Below are positions 29,065 to 37,936 of a DNA stretch of 63,882 bases, piece after piece; positions within the stretch are counted from its first letter, which is position 1, and the number at the start of each line of letters is the position of its first letter. The stretch comes from an uncultured Lachnospiraceae bacterium (GTDB taxonomy: Bacteria > Bacillota > Clostridia > Lachnospirales > Lachnospiraceae). The notes beneath the pieces are model-generated. The model saw only the letters and a list, made by a program, of their open reading frames with translations, had not been told where the DNA came from and searched no databases. The stretch is from the NCBI GenBank assembly GCA_902788035.1, contig CADAIL010000012.1:1-63882 (forward strand), in the 5' to 3' direction. The position numbers and the translations under genes are program-made.

Positions 29065-32000
29065 ATGGGTAAGAACAAACTATGCAGGCTGCTGGGATTG
29101 CTTTTGGCCTTGATTCTTATGGCGGTGACCGTCATATCGCCGGTCAGTGCCGCTGAAACAGAGCTTACCGGCAGCGGGATCGAAGAAGAATACTCCGGCA
29201 GCGCGGCAGGTGCTGACATGGCAGAGAATGAAGAAAGTGATGCATTCGATGGGATCGACGTCGCGGAGAGTATCGCTGATGACTTTTATGAGAATGAGGG
29301 GGAGGAAGTCACAGACGATGCAGCGGTCATTCTTCCGGAGGATACGGAAGAAGGCATCTCTGAAGGTCTCACGGATGAGGAAAGTTTCCCGGAGGACACG
29401 GAGAGCAGTCTTTCAGCTGCTATTGAGAATACGGAGTCTCAGGATGAGACGACCGGTGCAGAGGATACCGAGAGCGATATAGTAGAAGAGGAACTGGTAG
29501 GCGCTACTCTTTCTGAGGGACTGTATTATATCGAATCCGCACTGAGTTCTTCCTATGTTCTCGGCGTAGCGGGCGGCTCGACCGCAGCGGGCGGCAATAT
29601 CACCCTCTGCGCGAAAAAAGGGTATTATTCTCAGGCTTTCTATGTAAAGTCGGACGGTCACGGCGGATACTATTTCCAGAATTATAATTCAGGACTTCGG
29701 GCAGCTGTGTCAGGTTCAAATGTTCAGCAGGCCAAAGCATCGACTTCGGAATATCAGCGCTGGTATGCTGTGAAGGGATCTAATTCCGGCTATTATCAGC
29801 TCCGGGTCGGCAGTTCGAAAGGCAAGGCGATGGAGGTCGCCGGGGGCGTGACCAGTGCCGGTACCAATATCCAGGTCAGTAAATCAGTTGCGTCTTATCA
29901 CAGGCAGCAGTGGAGACTTGTTCCAGTCACCGGAATGGTCCTTGCCGAGTCACGGCTGGCAGATGCGAAGCTCAGTTCGGGCTATTATACATTTGCTCTC
30001 AATGCAGCACCGGAAAATGTCATTGAAGTCTCCGGGGCGAGCACGGCCAATAAGGCCAATATCCGTATTGCCGCCAATACGGGCGGAAGAGGCCAGGTCT
30101 TTTATGTGAAATCTCTCGGAAGCGGCCTTTATTCGATTGTCAATCAGCATTCCGGTAAGGCTGTCACAGCCGCCAGCACAACGATTGCTAACGGCACGAA
30201 TATTTATCAGTACGATTACTCCGGCTCCTCGGCACAGAAATGGTATATCAAAAAGGATAAGAGCACAGGCAAGTATGTGATCTCCAACAGCAAGGCTTCC
30301 CACATCGTGCTGGCGACACAGGGAAGTGCCAAGAGCGCCGGAGCCAATGTTCAGAATATTAAATTCGTCGGCAGTGCACCGCAGTACTGGAACATCAGCA
30401 AGAGCTCAGAGGCAGCCGCATATCGCCTAAGCAACGGTGTTTATGCCGTGAACTCGGCGCTCGGCAGCAAACTCAATATGCAGATCGAAGGCGCGTCGGT
30501 CTATAAGGACGCGGTTGCCGAGATAGCGACTGCGGCCAATAAGAATGCGCAGAGATTTGTTGTCACCTGTGTGGACAAAGCAAACTTTATTTACACGATT
30601 ACCAACGAGAATTCCAGAAAGAATCTTGCCGTGTCCGGAACAAAAATCATCCAGGCACCTCCGGCCAATGTCAATTCGCAGAAGTGGGTCATCAAGCACT
30701 CCGGTGGGCATTATACAATCACGAACCGTGAGAGCGGCAGGAATATTTCTGTAATCGGCGCAAGGACAGCGAGCGGTACAAATCTTGAGGCTGCGTCCCC
30801 CGGGTCATCCAATGCTCAGAAATGGAGTTTTAAAGAAGCGGCTCCGGCAGCTCCGACTGCAAGGACATGGTCGATCCGGGCAGCAGGCGCTTACACATAT
30901 GCATTGCATATAAAGACCGGTACGTTCGATAACAACGGAAATGCCGTTATTTATTCGGTGCTGGCCGGCGAAAACTGCCAGAAGTTCAATCTGATTGCTA
31001 ACTCTGACGGGACATATTATATTGCAAATATCAAATCGGGCAAGGTCATTGACACCTACGGGGCGAAGACAGCCAGCGGAACTAATGCGGTCCAGTACGG
31101 CAAGAGTTCCAGATCGACACAGAAGTGGAGATTTGTTCCGACAGGCGATGCTGACGGCAGTTATTATATCGAGTCTTCTGGAGGCACAGTCCTCTCTGTC
31201 CAGAACGGAAGCTTCACGAATTACTCCAATGTCTGTGTGGAGACTAAGAATAATTCAAAAAGGCAGAAATTCATTCTTGTGCCGACAACTCCCGCCAACG
31301 GTTGGAGAACAACGACATCCGGAAACCGGTCTTATTATCTGAACGGCAAGGCGTCCAAGAACACATGGGTCAAGATCAGCGGCAAGTATTACTATTTTGA
31401 CGGCAACGGCTATCTTAAGAGAAATACAGTTGTTGACGGCTATACCGTCGACGCGAACGGGGCTCGCGGCAGACAGGTCGTTGAAAGCAGTTCGAACGGC
31501 AGCTTTAAAACAACGATTAACGGCAAGAAGACACTGACATCCTACCTGCACAACGCGTTTGTCCCGGCAGGACGCACGCTCTATATCTGGGGCGGCGGCT
31601 GGGGCGGCGATACGGCCGCTACGAATGATTCCAGTAAGATAGGCTATCAGAAAACATGGCAGACTTTCTACAATAATTACGCGACCTCCAGCTATGACTA
31701 TACAAAGTATCGCTTCAAATATTTCTCGGGACTTGATTGTTCGGGCTTTGCAGGATGGACCCTTTATAATACAATGTATACGAAGGACGATCAGGCCTAC
31801 ATGGTCTATCAGTCTTCGACCGTTGCGCCGACTTATATCAAGAAAGGCTGGGCGACCAAGACAACGACATTCCATCCCGGCGATGTTGTGAGTATGAACG
31901 GCCATGTCTGGATCAGTCTCGGAACATGCAGTGATAAGACAATTCTCCTTGTACACTCATCGCCTAAGGGAGTCCAGATCAGCGGAACGGGCGGACAAGC

Positions 32001-32196
32001 TACAGTACTTGCCAAGAAGTATATGAAGCTTCTTGCACCGAACTGGCCGTATGATATCAGGACTGTCGGCAGCGGCTATACAAAGAACGTTACTATCGCG
32101 CACTGGGTAGTGAACGGCAGCGGTATCCTCAAAGATCCGGATGGTCTGCAGAAAATGTCAGCTGAGCAGGTAATGAAATTCCTCTTCGGTCAGTAA
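29065..32196 (+). CDS. Secreted cell-surface protein with ricin-type lectin repeats and NlpC/P60-like peptidase domain
   Basis: The protein has 1043 residues. A signal peptide (about 1-30, cut near VSA-AE) is followed by an acidic Glu/Asp/Ser-rich stretch (to about 145). At least four ricin-B-like lectin modules (about 150-750) show the repeated QxW pattern (AQKWYI, SQKWVI, AQKWSF, TQKWRF). One choline/glucan-binding type repeat (SGKYYYFDGNGYLK, about 775) comes next. The C-terminal domain (from about 815) has the Cys motif LDCSGFAGW (Cys near 892) and the His motif MNGHVWISLG (near 946), as in NlpC/P60 endopeptidases that cut peptidoglycan peptides. It is likely a wall-bound hydrolase. The BMP-like lipoprotein gene follows after 33 bp. 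Confidence 0.88.
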   Translation: MGKNKLCRLLGLLLALILMAVTVISPVSAAETELTGSGIEEEYSGSAAGADMAENEESDAFDGIDVAESIADDFYENEGEEVTDDAAVILPEDTEEGISEGLTDEESFPEDTESSLSAAIENTESQDETTGAEDTESDIVEEELVGATLSEGLYYIESALSSSYVLGVAGGSTAAGGNITLCAKKGYYSQAFYVKSDGHGGYYFQNYNSGLRAAVSGSNVQQAKASTSEYQRWYAVKGSNSGYYQLRVGSSKGKAMEVAGGVTSAGTNIQVSKSVASYHRQQWRLVPVTGMVLAESRLADAKLSSGYYTFALNAAPENVIEVSGASTANKANIRIAANTGGRGQVFYVKSLGSGLYSIVNQHSGKAVTAASTTIANGTNIYQYDYSGSSAQKWYIKKDKSTGKYVISNSKASHIVLATQGSAKSAGANVQNIKFVGSAPQYWNISKSSEAAAYRLSNGVYAVNSALGSKLNMQIEGASVYKDAVAEIATAANKNAQRFVVTCVDKANFIYTITNENSRKNLAVSGTKIIQAPPANVNSQKWVIKHSGGHYTITNRESGRNISVIGARTASGTNLEAASPGSSNAQKWSFKEAAPAAPTARTWSIRAAGAYTYALHIKTGTFDNNGNAVIYSVLAGENCQKFNLIANSDGTYYIANIKSGKVIDTYGAKTASGTNAVQYGKSSRSTQKWRFVPTGDADGSYYIESSGGTVLSVQNGSFTNYSNVCVETKNNSKRQKFILVPTTPANGWRTTTSGNRSYYLNGKASKNTWVKISGKYYYFDGNGYLKRNTVVDGYTVDANGARGRQVVESSSNGSFKTTINGKKTLTSYLHNAFVPAGRTLYIWGGGWGGDTAATNDSSKIGYQKTWQTFYNNYATSSYDYTKYRFKYFSGLDCSGFAGWTLYNTMYTKDDQAYMVYQSSTVAPTYIKKGWATKTTTFHPGDVVSMNGHVWISLGTCSDKTILLVHSSPKGVQISGTGGQATVLAKKYMKLLAPNWPYDIRTVGSGYTKNVTIAHWVVNGSGILKDPDGLQKMSAEQVMKFLFGQ

Positions 32197-32229
32197 AGAC
32201 AATTGAATTTCGAAAGGAAGTGCATTAAA

Positions 32230-33390
32230 TTGCGAAAAAGATTCTTAACATTTCTTCTGGTAGGTGTAATGTGCGCATCGCTTGCGGCTTGCGGCGACAG
32301 CGCGGACACACCGAGATATGCGGTCACACTAATCCATGACCCCGCGGCAGGGAGCAACGAGGCCAGGGTACAGTCAGCGGTGGAGCAGTCGGCTGCGGAT
32401 GCGGGCTATATTTCCAGAGTCTATGTCGCAGCGGATAATACAGAAGAAGCGCTTGAGGATGTTTTTAAACAGGTATCTGATGATAAGATCAAGCTGGCTG
32501 TCGCATACGGGAAAGATATGGAGATACCCGTCTGGAATGCTCAGAAAAATCACAGAAAAATCAAGTACGCTCTGATTGACGGTGTTCCGAGAAAATCGGA
32601 GGACGAGAGTGAAGAGATAAGAGATAACACCATGTGCGCAGGTGCTGCGTATGAGGACATGGGCTTTCTGGCGGGCTACGCCGCAGTGAAGAACGGTTCG
32701 CGAAAGCTGGCATTTATTGCCGGTGAGAAAAATGACCTGAACATTCGTTATGCAGGAGGTTTCATCCAGGGCTGCGTGACAGCTGCTTCGGAGATGAGTC
32801 TTGGAAATGACGCGGTCAGCATCACCGGAGTGTATTCAGGGTCTGATGAGCTGACACCTCTTCGCATGTCCGATGCCCTTAGTCTGTACGGGGATGGCGC
32901 GGAAATCATCTTTACGGTCGGTGAGAATATCGGTACTGCGGTCGGAAGAGCCGCATCGGTGAAAAATATGCCGTTCATCTGCGGCGGCGCGGACCTTCGG
33001 GAAGACAATGCGACTTGTCTCTTTTCGGTCGTGCCGTCCTATGAGGGGATAAGCAAAGCGATCATCCGCGATTTTGAAGGTGACAAGACTTTCCGCGGTG
33101 GAGAAATAGTTAACTATGGCATTGCGGATGACAGTGTGGAACTCGCAATTGATTATTCAGATATGACTGCGCTGACACAGGGAGACATTGACTCGATAAT
33201 CGCCAGGATCAAGTCCGGTGATATTTCGATTTCGGCGGATGAAGTGACCACGGGCAGTGCCCAGGTCAGCCTGAAGATCATCGATCCGCCTTCGGCTTCG
33301 GCTTCGGCAGCCGGCAGTACCGGCGCAGCAGGAACTGATTCGGGCCTCGCGGCTGCTTCAGTACCGCAGGATGAATCGGTCGCTGAATGA
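32230..33390 (+). CDS. BMP/PnrA-like substrate-binding lipoprotein
   Basis: The protein has 386 residues. The signal peptide ends in a lipobox LAAC (Cys21). The body follows the basic membrane protein (BMP) family plan: an early VTLIHDP strand, AGAAYEDMGFLAGYAAV (about 140), KLAFIAGEKN and the ligand-side IIFTVGENIGTAVGRAA. BMP proteins bind nucleosides for ABC uptake or act as sensors. The Ala/Ser/Gly-rich tail (last 40 residues) is unusual. The start is a TTG 9 bp after AAAGGAAG; the upstream in-frame TTG at 32203 would spoil the signal peptide. No permease is nearby, so it may be a partner of the surface protein before it. Confidence 0.75.
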   Translation: MRKRFLTFLLVGVMCASLAACGDSADTPRYAVTLIHDPAAGSNEARVQSAVEQSAADAGYISRVYVAADNTEEALEDVFKQVSDDKIKLAVAYGKDMEIPVWNAQKNHRKIKYALIDGVPRKSEDESEEIRDNTMCAGAAYEDMGFLAGYAAVKNGSRKLAFIAGEKNDLNIRYAGGFIQGCVTAASEMSLGNDAVSITGVYSGSDELTPLRMSDALSLYGDGAEIIFTVGENIGTAVGRAASVKNMPFICGGADLREDNATCLFSVVPSYEGISKAIIRDFEGDKTFRGGEIVNYGIADDSVELAIDYSDMTALTQGDIDSIIARIKSGDISISADEVTTGSAQVSLKIIDPPSASASAAGSTGAAGTDSGLAAASVPQDESVAE

Positions 33391-33419
33391 CAACAGAAAT
33401 AATTAGATGTAACAGCTAG

Positions 33420-33462
33420 ACAGGTTGCTTTTCCGATTTGTTTCAGGAAGCAGCCTGTTTTT
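33420..33462 (+). terminator. Terminator after the BMP-like gene
   Basis: ACAGGTTGCTT / AAGCAGCCTGT (one T-G pair) with a 20-base loop and five T. Confidence 0.85.
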
Positions 33463-33552
33463 ATATGAATTAACAACTGCTTTGGAATATATACATTTTA
33501 GAGTATTGACCGAAACAGTTTTTGTATAAAATGCCTCAAAATTCCTTTTTTG

Positions 33553-33581
33553 TTGAACCAATAGAGCGTAAGTGATAAAAT
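33553..33581 (+). promoter_or_regulatory. Promoter of the GH32 gene
   Basis: TTGAAC, 17 bp, TAAAAT. A second weaker set (TTGACC at 33506, TATAAA at 33525) has a spacer that is too short. Confidence 0.65.
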
Positions 33582-33625
33582 AGTCTATATATTCAGAAAA
33601 AAACATCGGGAGGAGGTGTTTCTTG

Positions 33626-35089
33626 ATGAGACAGTGGACAAAAGAAGAAAGGTATCGCGTACTGAAGGATCCGGAAGAGATACGGGAATTACATGAGAGA
33701 ATTGTTAAGTCTGATTACAGGCAGACATATCATATCCAACCGCCGACAGGGCTTTTGAACGATCCGAACGGATTTGTATGGCATGACGGGGTGTACAATC
33801 TGTTCTATCAGTGGTGTCCATGGGGGGCAGTCCATGGGCTGAAATACTGGTATCATACCTGTTCAAGAGATCTGGTCAACTGGTATAACGTAGGTGTCTG
33901 TATCAAGCCGGACTGTGATATGGATAACAAGGGAATCTATTCAGGGTCCGCATGGCCGGGGAGAGACGCGATTCACCTCTTCTACACCGGGAATCATCGC
34001 GATGAGGACTGGAAACGCACTTCGAACACATGCATGGTGAAGCTCTACGATGACGGCAGGAACGCAAAACTGCCGTGGCCGCTTTTCGGCCCGAATCCGA
34101 ATTACACGGAGCATCAGCGCGATCCTAAATTATACTACCACAAAGAGAGAAATAAATACTATATCCTGCTCGGCGCCCAGACTAAGGATAAGCATGGCTG
34201 CATTATCATCTACCAGTCGGATACTCTGTCCGAAAACTGGGATTTCATAGGCGAACTCAAGGTGCCCGGCTATGAGAACTTCGGAGATATGTGGGAGTGC
34301 CCGGCGATCGAGCATATAGGTAATCAGGATGTACTTCTTTTGTGCCCGCAGCACCTGCTGCTTCCGGGACGTGGAGGTACTGTCCACCACAGCGGTTATC
34401 TGCTCGGCGTGATGGATTGGGATACACTGACATTCCATCATGACGGTCAGTTCCATGTCCTTGACTTTGGGTTTGACTCTTATGCGGCGGGGTGCGCGAA
34501 CCATCTTCCGGACCCGAATAAAGCAATCTGCACAGCATGGATGGGCCTTCCGGATGCTTCCTACCCGACAGACGAGGAGGAGTGGTCCGGCTGTCTGACT
34601 CTGCCAAGAGAGCTTCGTATCCGTGATCGCAGACTTATACAGCAGCCGATTGCTGAACTTGCCGAGCTCCGCGATAAGGAGATCGATATTTCGGACGGCA
34701 AGATGCCGCGTGTCTGTGAACTGCTGATCAACATCAGAGAGGGTGATGCGTCCTTCCGGCTCTTTACAAAGGCAGACGGCAGCGGAGGCATCTCAGTAGA
34801 ATATGACGACACGGCCAAAAAGATAACGATCGACCGTTCAGGTCTCGACAAACGCTTCAATGTGGAGCAGGGTGAGAGCCGCTCGAGACCGCTGGAGAAC
34901 GGGCTGAGTCAGCTTCGGATATTCATCGACAAGAGTTCGATGGAAATATTTGTCAATGACGGCGATGCGGTGTTCACGACACGCGTATTCCCGAATCCGT
35001 GGGAGAACGAATTCAGAATCAAGGCCGACTGCGACATGAAGATATGGTCGCTGAAGCCGTCGGTCATGGACGATTTCATCATCTGGTAA
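33626..35089 (+). CDS. Glycoside hydrolase family 32 (sucrose-6-phosphate hydrolase/beta-fructosidase)
   Basis: The protein has 487 residues and no signal peptide, so it acts inside the cell. The three GH32 landmarks are present: NDPNG with the nucleophile Asp (about residue 46), the RDP motif (QRDPKLYY, about 165) and WEC with the acid-base Glu (about 222). A C-terminal beta-sandwich follows (SSMEIFVNDGDAVFTTR near 440). It cleaves terminal fructose from sucrose, sucrose 6-phosphate or short fructans taken up by a transporter. No sugar transporter or regulator is adjacent. ATG 33626 lies behind GGGAGGAGG; a TTG directly before it is possible but less likely. Confidence 0.92.
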   Translation: MRQWTKEERYRVLKDPEEIRELHERIVKSDYRQTYHIQPPTGLLNDPNGFVWHDGVYNLFYQWCPWGAVHGLKYWYHTCSRDLVNWYNVGVCIKPDCDMDNKGIYSGSAWPGRDAIHLFYTGNHRDEDWKRTSNTCMVKLYDDGRNAKLPWPLFGPNPNYTEHQRDPKLYYHKERNKYYILLGAQTKDKHGCIIIYQSDTLSENWDFIGELKVPGYENFGDMWECPAIEHIGNQDVLLLCPQHLLLPGRGGTVHHSGYLLGVMDWDTLTFHHDGQFHVLDFGFDSYAAGCANHLPDPNKAICTAWMGLPDASYPTDEEEWSGCLTLPRELRIRDRRLIQQPIAELAELRDKEIDISDGKMPRVCELLINIREGDASFRLFTKADGSGGISVEYDDTAKKITIDRSGLDKRFNVEQGESRSRPLENGLSQLRIFIDKSSMEIFVNDGDAVFTTRVFPNPWENEFRIKADCDMKIWSLKPSVMDDFIIW

Positions 35090-35118
35090 TTGCTCATTGA
35101 TGTCGGTAGTTTTAGCTG

Positions 35119-35308
35119 ACAGTTCAGACAGGCTGTGCGTACTATCTGATTCGGAGCAAACACCATCTTCATCGAAAAACGCCGGTTCTTCCCTGCGAGC
35201 CAAAAAAGCTAAAGCTTTTTGGTCTCTCAGTCGAACCGGCAATGTTTTTCTCTCGAAGATGGATGTTTGCTCCGTTAACGAACTATGATAACAGCCTGTC
35301 TGAACTGT
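35119..35308. repeat. Palindromic repeat copy 5 (orientation A)
   Basis: The copy has 190 bp. The outer arms ACAGTTCAGACAGGCTGT / ACAGCCTGTCTGAACTGT are perfect. The variable stem is GCCGGTTC / GAACCGGC and the central hairpin AAAAAGCTaaAGCTTTTT. It stands 30 bp after the GH32 stop where a terminator would be expected. Confidence 0.92.
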
Positions 35309-35377
35309 AGCCTGCTTTATATCGAATGAACTGTCTAAAACAGGCACTCAACCGGAATCGGACAGGTGCGCCGCTAT

Positions 35378-35574
35378 ACAGTTCGGACAAGCTGTTCTTG
35401 AACTTCGCGCCCGGCAGCAAAGCATCCTTCTTCTGAGATGCGCATTGTAAGTCCGACCGAGAGATCAGGAAACGCGTAAGCGTTTCATAAGCTCGCAGGG
35501 CAGGACTTACGCTTTTCGATGAAGATGATGCTTTCGGCCGGGTTTTACAGTTCGCTGTAGCCTGTCTGAACTGT
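35378..35574. repeat. Palindromic repeat copy 6 (orientation B), inside a larger inverted pair
   Basis: Outer arms ACAGTTCGGACAAGCTGT and AGCCTGTCTGAACTGT; variable stem GTAAGTCC / GGACTTAC; central hairpin GAAACGC-gtaa-GCGTTTC. The inner arm TTCTGAGATGCGCATTG matches truncated copy 2a. It is flanked by a further inverted pair, 35360-35375 and 35577-35592, matching at 15 of 16 positions. Confidence 0.9.
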
Positions 35575-35577
35575 TCA

Positions 35578-35616
35578 GCGGGGCACCTGTCCAATCTTGG
35601 ATTGATGCCCCGCTTT
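35578..35616 (+). terminator. Terminator-like hairpin before the MoxR operon
   Basis: GCGGGGCA / TGCCCCGC with a 20-base loop, followed by TTTCG. Its left arm can instead pair with 35367-35375 upstream of repeat copy 6. Confidence 0.6.
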
Positions 35617-35723
35617 CGTTAAAGTTGCATATTCGAATTCCGTGTGGTATAGTCTGATAATCAGCGGCAGGGGTGAGCCTTGCTGAACATTTGCAAAATA
35701 TCATGACAAATCGGGAGATACAT

Positions 35724-36662
35724 ATGAGAACAGTTGCGGGAAAAGTACTTGCAGAAGTTGAAAAGGCATTTATCGGAAAAGAAGATGTCACAAGGTCTGT
35801 GCTGCTTGCAATGATCGCGGGAGGGCATGTACTTCTCGAGGATGTGCCGGGAGTAGGCAAGACGACTCTGGCAATGGCCTTTTCCAAAGCGCTTTCCATG
35901 GATTATCGCCGGATGCAGTTCACGCCGGATGTCATGCCGTCCGATGTCATCGGCTTTACCACGTTCAATCGTGCGTCAAATGAGTTCGAATACAGGCCGG
36001 GTCCGGTCATGAGCCACCTGTTCCTGGCGGATGAGATCAACAGGACAAGCAGCAAGACACAGAGCGCGCTTCTTGAAGCCATGGAGGAAGGGGCAGTCAC
36101 TGTTGACGGAACGACGTATGTGCTCCCGCAGCCCTTCACCGTCATTGCGACCCAGAATCCGGCAGGATCAGCCGGTACGCAGCTGCTTCCGGAATCTCAG
36201 CTTGACCGTTTTCTGATTCGATTGTCCATCGGATATCCAAAGCCGATGGATGAGATCGGAATTTTGAAGAGCAGACAGAGCAGAAATCCGATCGAGGATA
36301 TCAATCCGGTGGCTTCAGCGGGTCAGATTCTCGCTATGCGTGAGGAAGTGGAAAATGTCTTTGTTGCGGATGAGATCTTAGCCTATATGGTCCGCATAGC
36401 TCACGCGACCCGGGTGTCGGAGGCCCTCAGTCTGGGAATCAGTCCCCGTGGTACTCTTGCTCTCTCAAAGATGGCAAGAGCAAATGCGTGGATCAAGGGC
36501 AGGAAATATGTTATTCCGCAGGATGTCACTGAGGTCTGTCGGATGACACTTACCCACCGCCTGGTTCTCACGTCGAGATCCCGCGTGCACGGGGTGACCG
36601 GAGAGACAGCGCTGGCGGACATTCTGGCATCCGTGCCTGAACCAAAGATCACAATGAAATAA
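35724..36662 (+). CDS. MoxR-type AAA+ ATPase
   Basis: The protein has 312 residues. The Walker A region is EDVPGVGKTTLAMAF (about 39-53), Walker B is LFLADEINR (about 103-111), and the sensor-like ATQNPAGSAGTQLLPESQLDR follows near 145-165. MoxR ATPases act as chaperones for the maturation of neighbouring gene products. The ATG at 35724 lies 6 bp after GGGAG; an in-frame ATG at 35703 lacks a ribosome site. A DUF58 protein gene follows after 12 bp, the usual MoxR partner. Confidence 0.92.
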   Translation: MRTVAGKVLAEVEKAFIGKEDVTRSVLLAMIAGGHVLLEDVPGVGKTTLAMAFSKALSMDYRRMQFTPDVMPSDVIGFTTFNRASNEFEYRPGPVMSHLFLADEINRTSSKTQSALLEAMEEGAVTVDGTTYVLPQPFTVIATQNPAGSAGTQLLPESQLDRFLIRLSIGYPKPMDEIGILKSRQSRNPIEDINPVASAGQILAMREEVENVFVADEILAYMVRIAHATRVSEALSLGISPRGTLALSKMARANAWIKGRKYVIPQDVTEVCRMTLTHRLVLTSRSRVHGVTGETALADILASVPEPKITMK

Positions 36663-36674
36663 GAGGAAGCGGCT

Positions 36675-37835
36675 ATGGCACAAAGAAGAGCGGAGTATAT
36701 ATGCATACTTATAGCCGCAATCTTGTTTTACGCGTTCTGTACGGATTTCATATCTCTCTTCACACTCCTCAATGTACTTTTCCTTCCGGTCATGTCCGTG
36801 GTTCTTACATGCTTTTCGGGACTTTCGCTTGAGGCGTCTATCGAGAATCCGGATACGACACAGGCGGAAGTCGGAGATGAGTTGCGGGTCTACGTGAGGG
36901 TAAGGAACCCGGCAAGACTTGGTGGGGCCAGGGTCCGCATGAATTTGCTCATAAACTATGAACTCGAGGGAAAGGTCCATACGGAGAAAATGCGCTTCGT
37001 CACAGAGCGCAGTGAGCAGATGACTGCGTGTCTCGTCAGTGCTCAGCACTGTGGACGTATCACCTGCCGGATAGAGAAGCTTAGACTGTATGACTACCTT
37101 TGGCTTTTTGCCATACCGGGAAAGGCTTCCCATGACCGCTGTTCATTTACAGTCATGCCTAAGCTGCCGGATATCGATCCTCTGGCTGTGCCCACTCTCA
37201 GAGAAGATTTTGAGAGCAGCATCTATGCGCAGAACAGGCCGGGGAGAGACTACAGCGAAGTCTACGAGATCCGCAGCTACCGCGAGGGAGATCCGATTTC
37301 TTCCATTCACCATAAACTTTCGGCCAAGAGAGAGGAACTCGTTGTGCGCGAGGGCAGTTATCCTGTGGGCAGCCGTCTTATGCTGCTTTCGATACTGCCT
37401 GACTGGACAGGGACGATTGAGGAATGTGAGGAAGTGCTGACTGCTGTTTTTTCTGTCTCCTCATTTCTCACAGCCGATGGACTCGATCACGTCATCGCGT
37501 GGCTGGATGAGGATGACCCGTCAGGGCTTATGCAGATGAGTGTGAGCGACGAGGAGTCCTTCTACGAGGCTGCAGCCTGTGTTATGGAAAGCGGCAGGGA
37601 TCCGCATTCTCAGGGTATGGATGTGAGGATCGGGAATGTACAGAGGCTCCTGTGCTTCGCGCGGGGAAGAACGGACGCGGAACACATATTGTATGCGGTC
37701 CGCCCCGATAAGGTGGGCGTGACAGCTGTTTTTACAGGTGAGAGCGAGGATAATTCCCCTGAGATACCGGGTATGGAAATTATCCCCGCTGCCGGAAGAA
37801 ATCTTGGGGAAGTTCTCTCATCTCTGGTCATATGA
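36675..37835 (+). CDS. DUF58 domain protein
   Basis: The protein has 386 residues. Two N-terminal membrane segments (about 8-45) are followed by a beta-rich domain and the DUF58 signature YEIRSYREGDPISSIHHKLS (about residues 197-216), with the typical REELVVREG behind it. The C-terminal part resembles a degenerate von Willebrand A fold. It is a partner of MoxR ATPases in operons often linked to cell-envelope functions. Its stop overlaps a small ORF (ATGA). Confidence 0.88.
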   Translation: MAQRRAEYICILIAAILFYAFCTDFISLFTLLNVLFLPVMSVVLTCFSGLSLEASIENPDTTQAEVGDELRVYVRVRNPARLGGARVRMNLLINYELEGKVHTEKMRFVTERSEQMTACLVSAQHCGRITCRIEKLRLYDYLWLFAIPGKASHDRCSFTVMPKLPDIDPLAVPTLREDFESSIYAQNRPGRDYSEVYEIRSYREGDPISSIHHKLSAKREELVVREGSYPVGSRLMLLSILPDWTGTIEECEEVLTAVFSVSSFLTADGLDHVIAWLDEDDPSGLMQMSVSDEESFYEAAACVMESGRDPHSQGMDVRIGNVQRLLCFARGRTDAEHILYAVRPDKVGVTAVFTGESEDNSPEIPGMEIIPAAGRNLGEVLSSLVI

Positions 37836-37936
37836 ACCTGCATGGTACGGCAGTGAGACTTGAATCTACGGAGGTGCTTAATAGCAGCAATGCAGTTACG
37901 GACAAGAGAAGCAGCGGAAAGAATCGGGGAGAATAA
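37832..37936 (+). CDS. Possible 34-residue small protein in the MoxR operon
   Basis: The ATG overlaps the DUF58 stop by the ATGA rule, and its TAA is directly followed by the ATG of the next gene, so this ORF tiles the gap between two genes exactly. The peptide is polar (begins MNLHGTAVRL, ends SSGKNRGE) with no membrane segment. There is no good Shine-Dalgarno sequence of its own; translation would depend on coupling. No family is recognised; it may also be a passive coupling device. Confidence 0.35.
   Translation: MNLHGTAVRLESTEVLNSSNAVTDKRSSGKNRGE

Noticed and set aside
33420..33462. Terminator of the BMP-like gene as a member of the palindrome family (ACAGG / CCTGT arms)
   Set aside because: Only five to eight bases resemble the outer arms; the rest is an ordinary terminator with a loop unlike the family.
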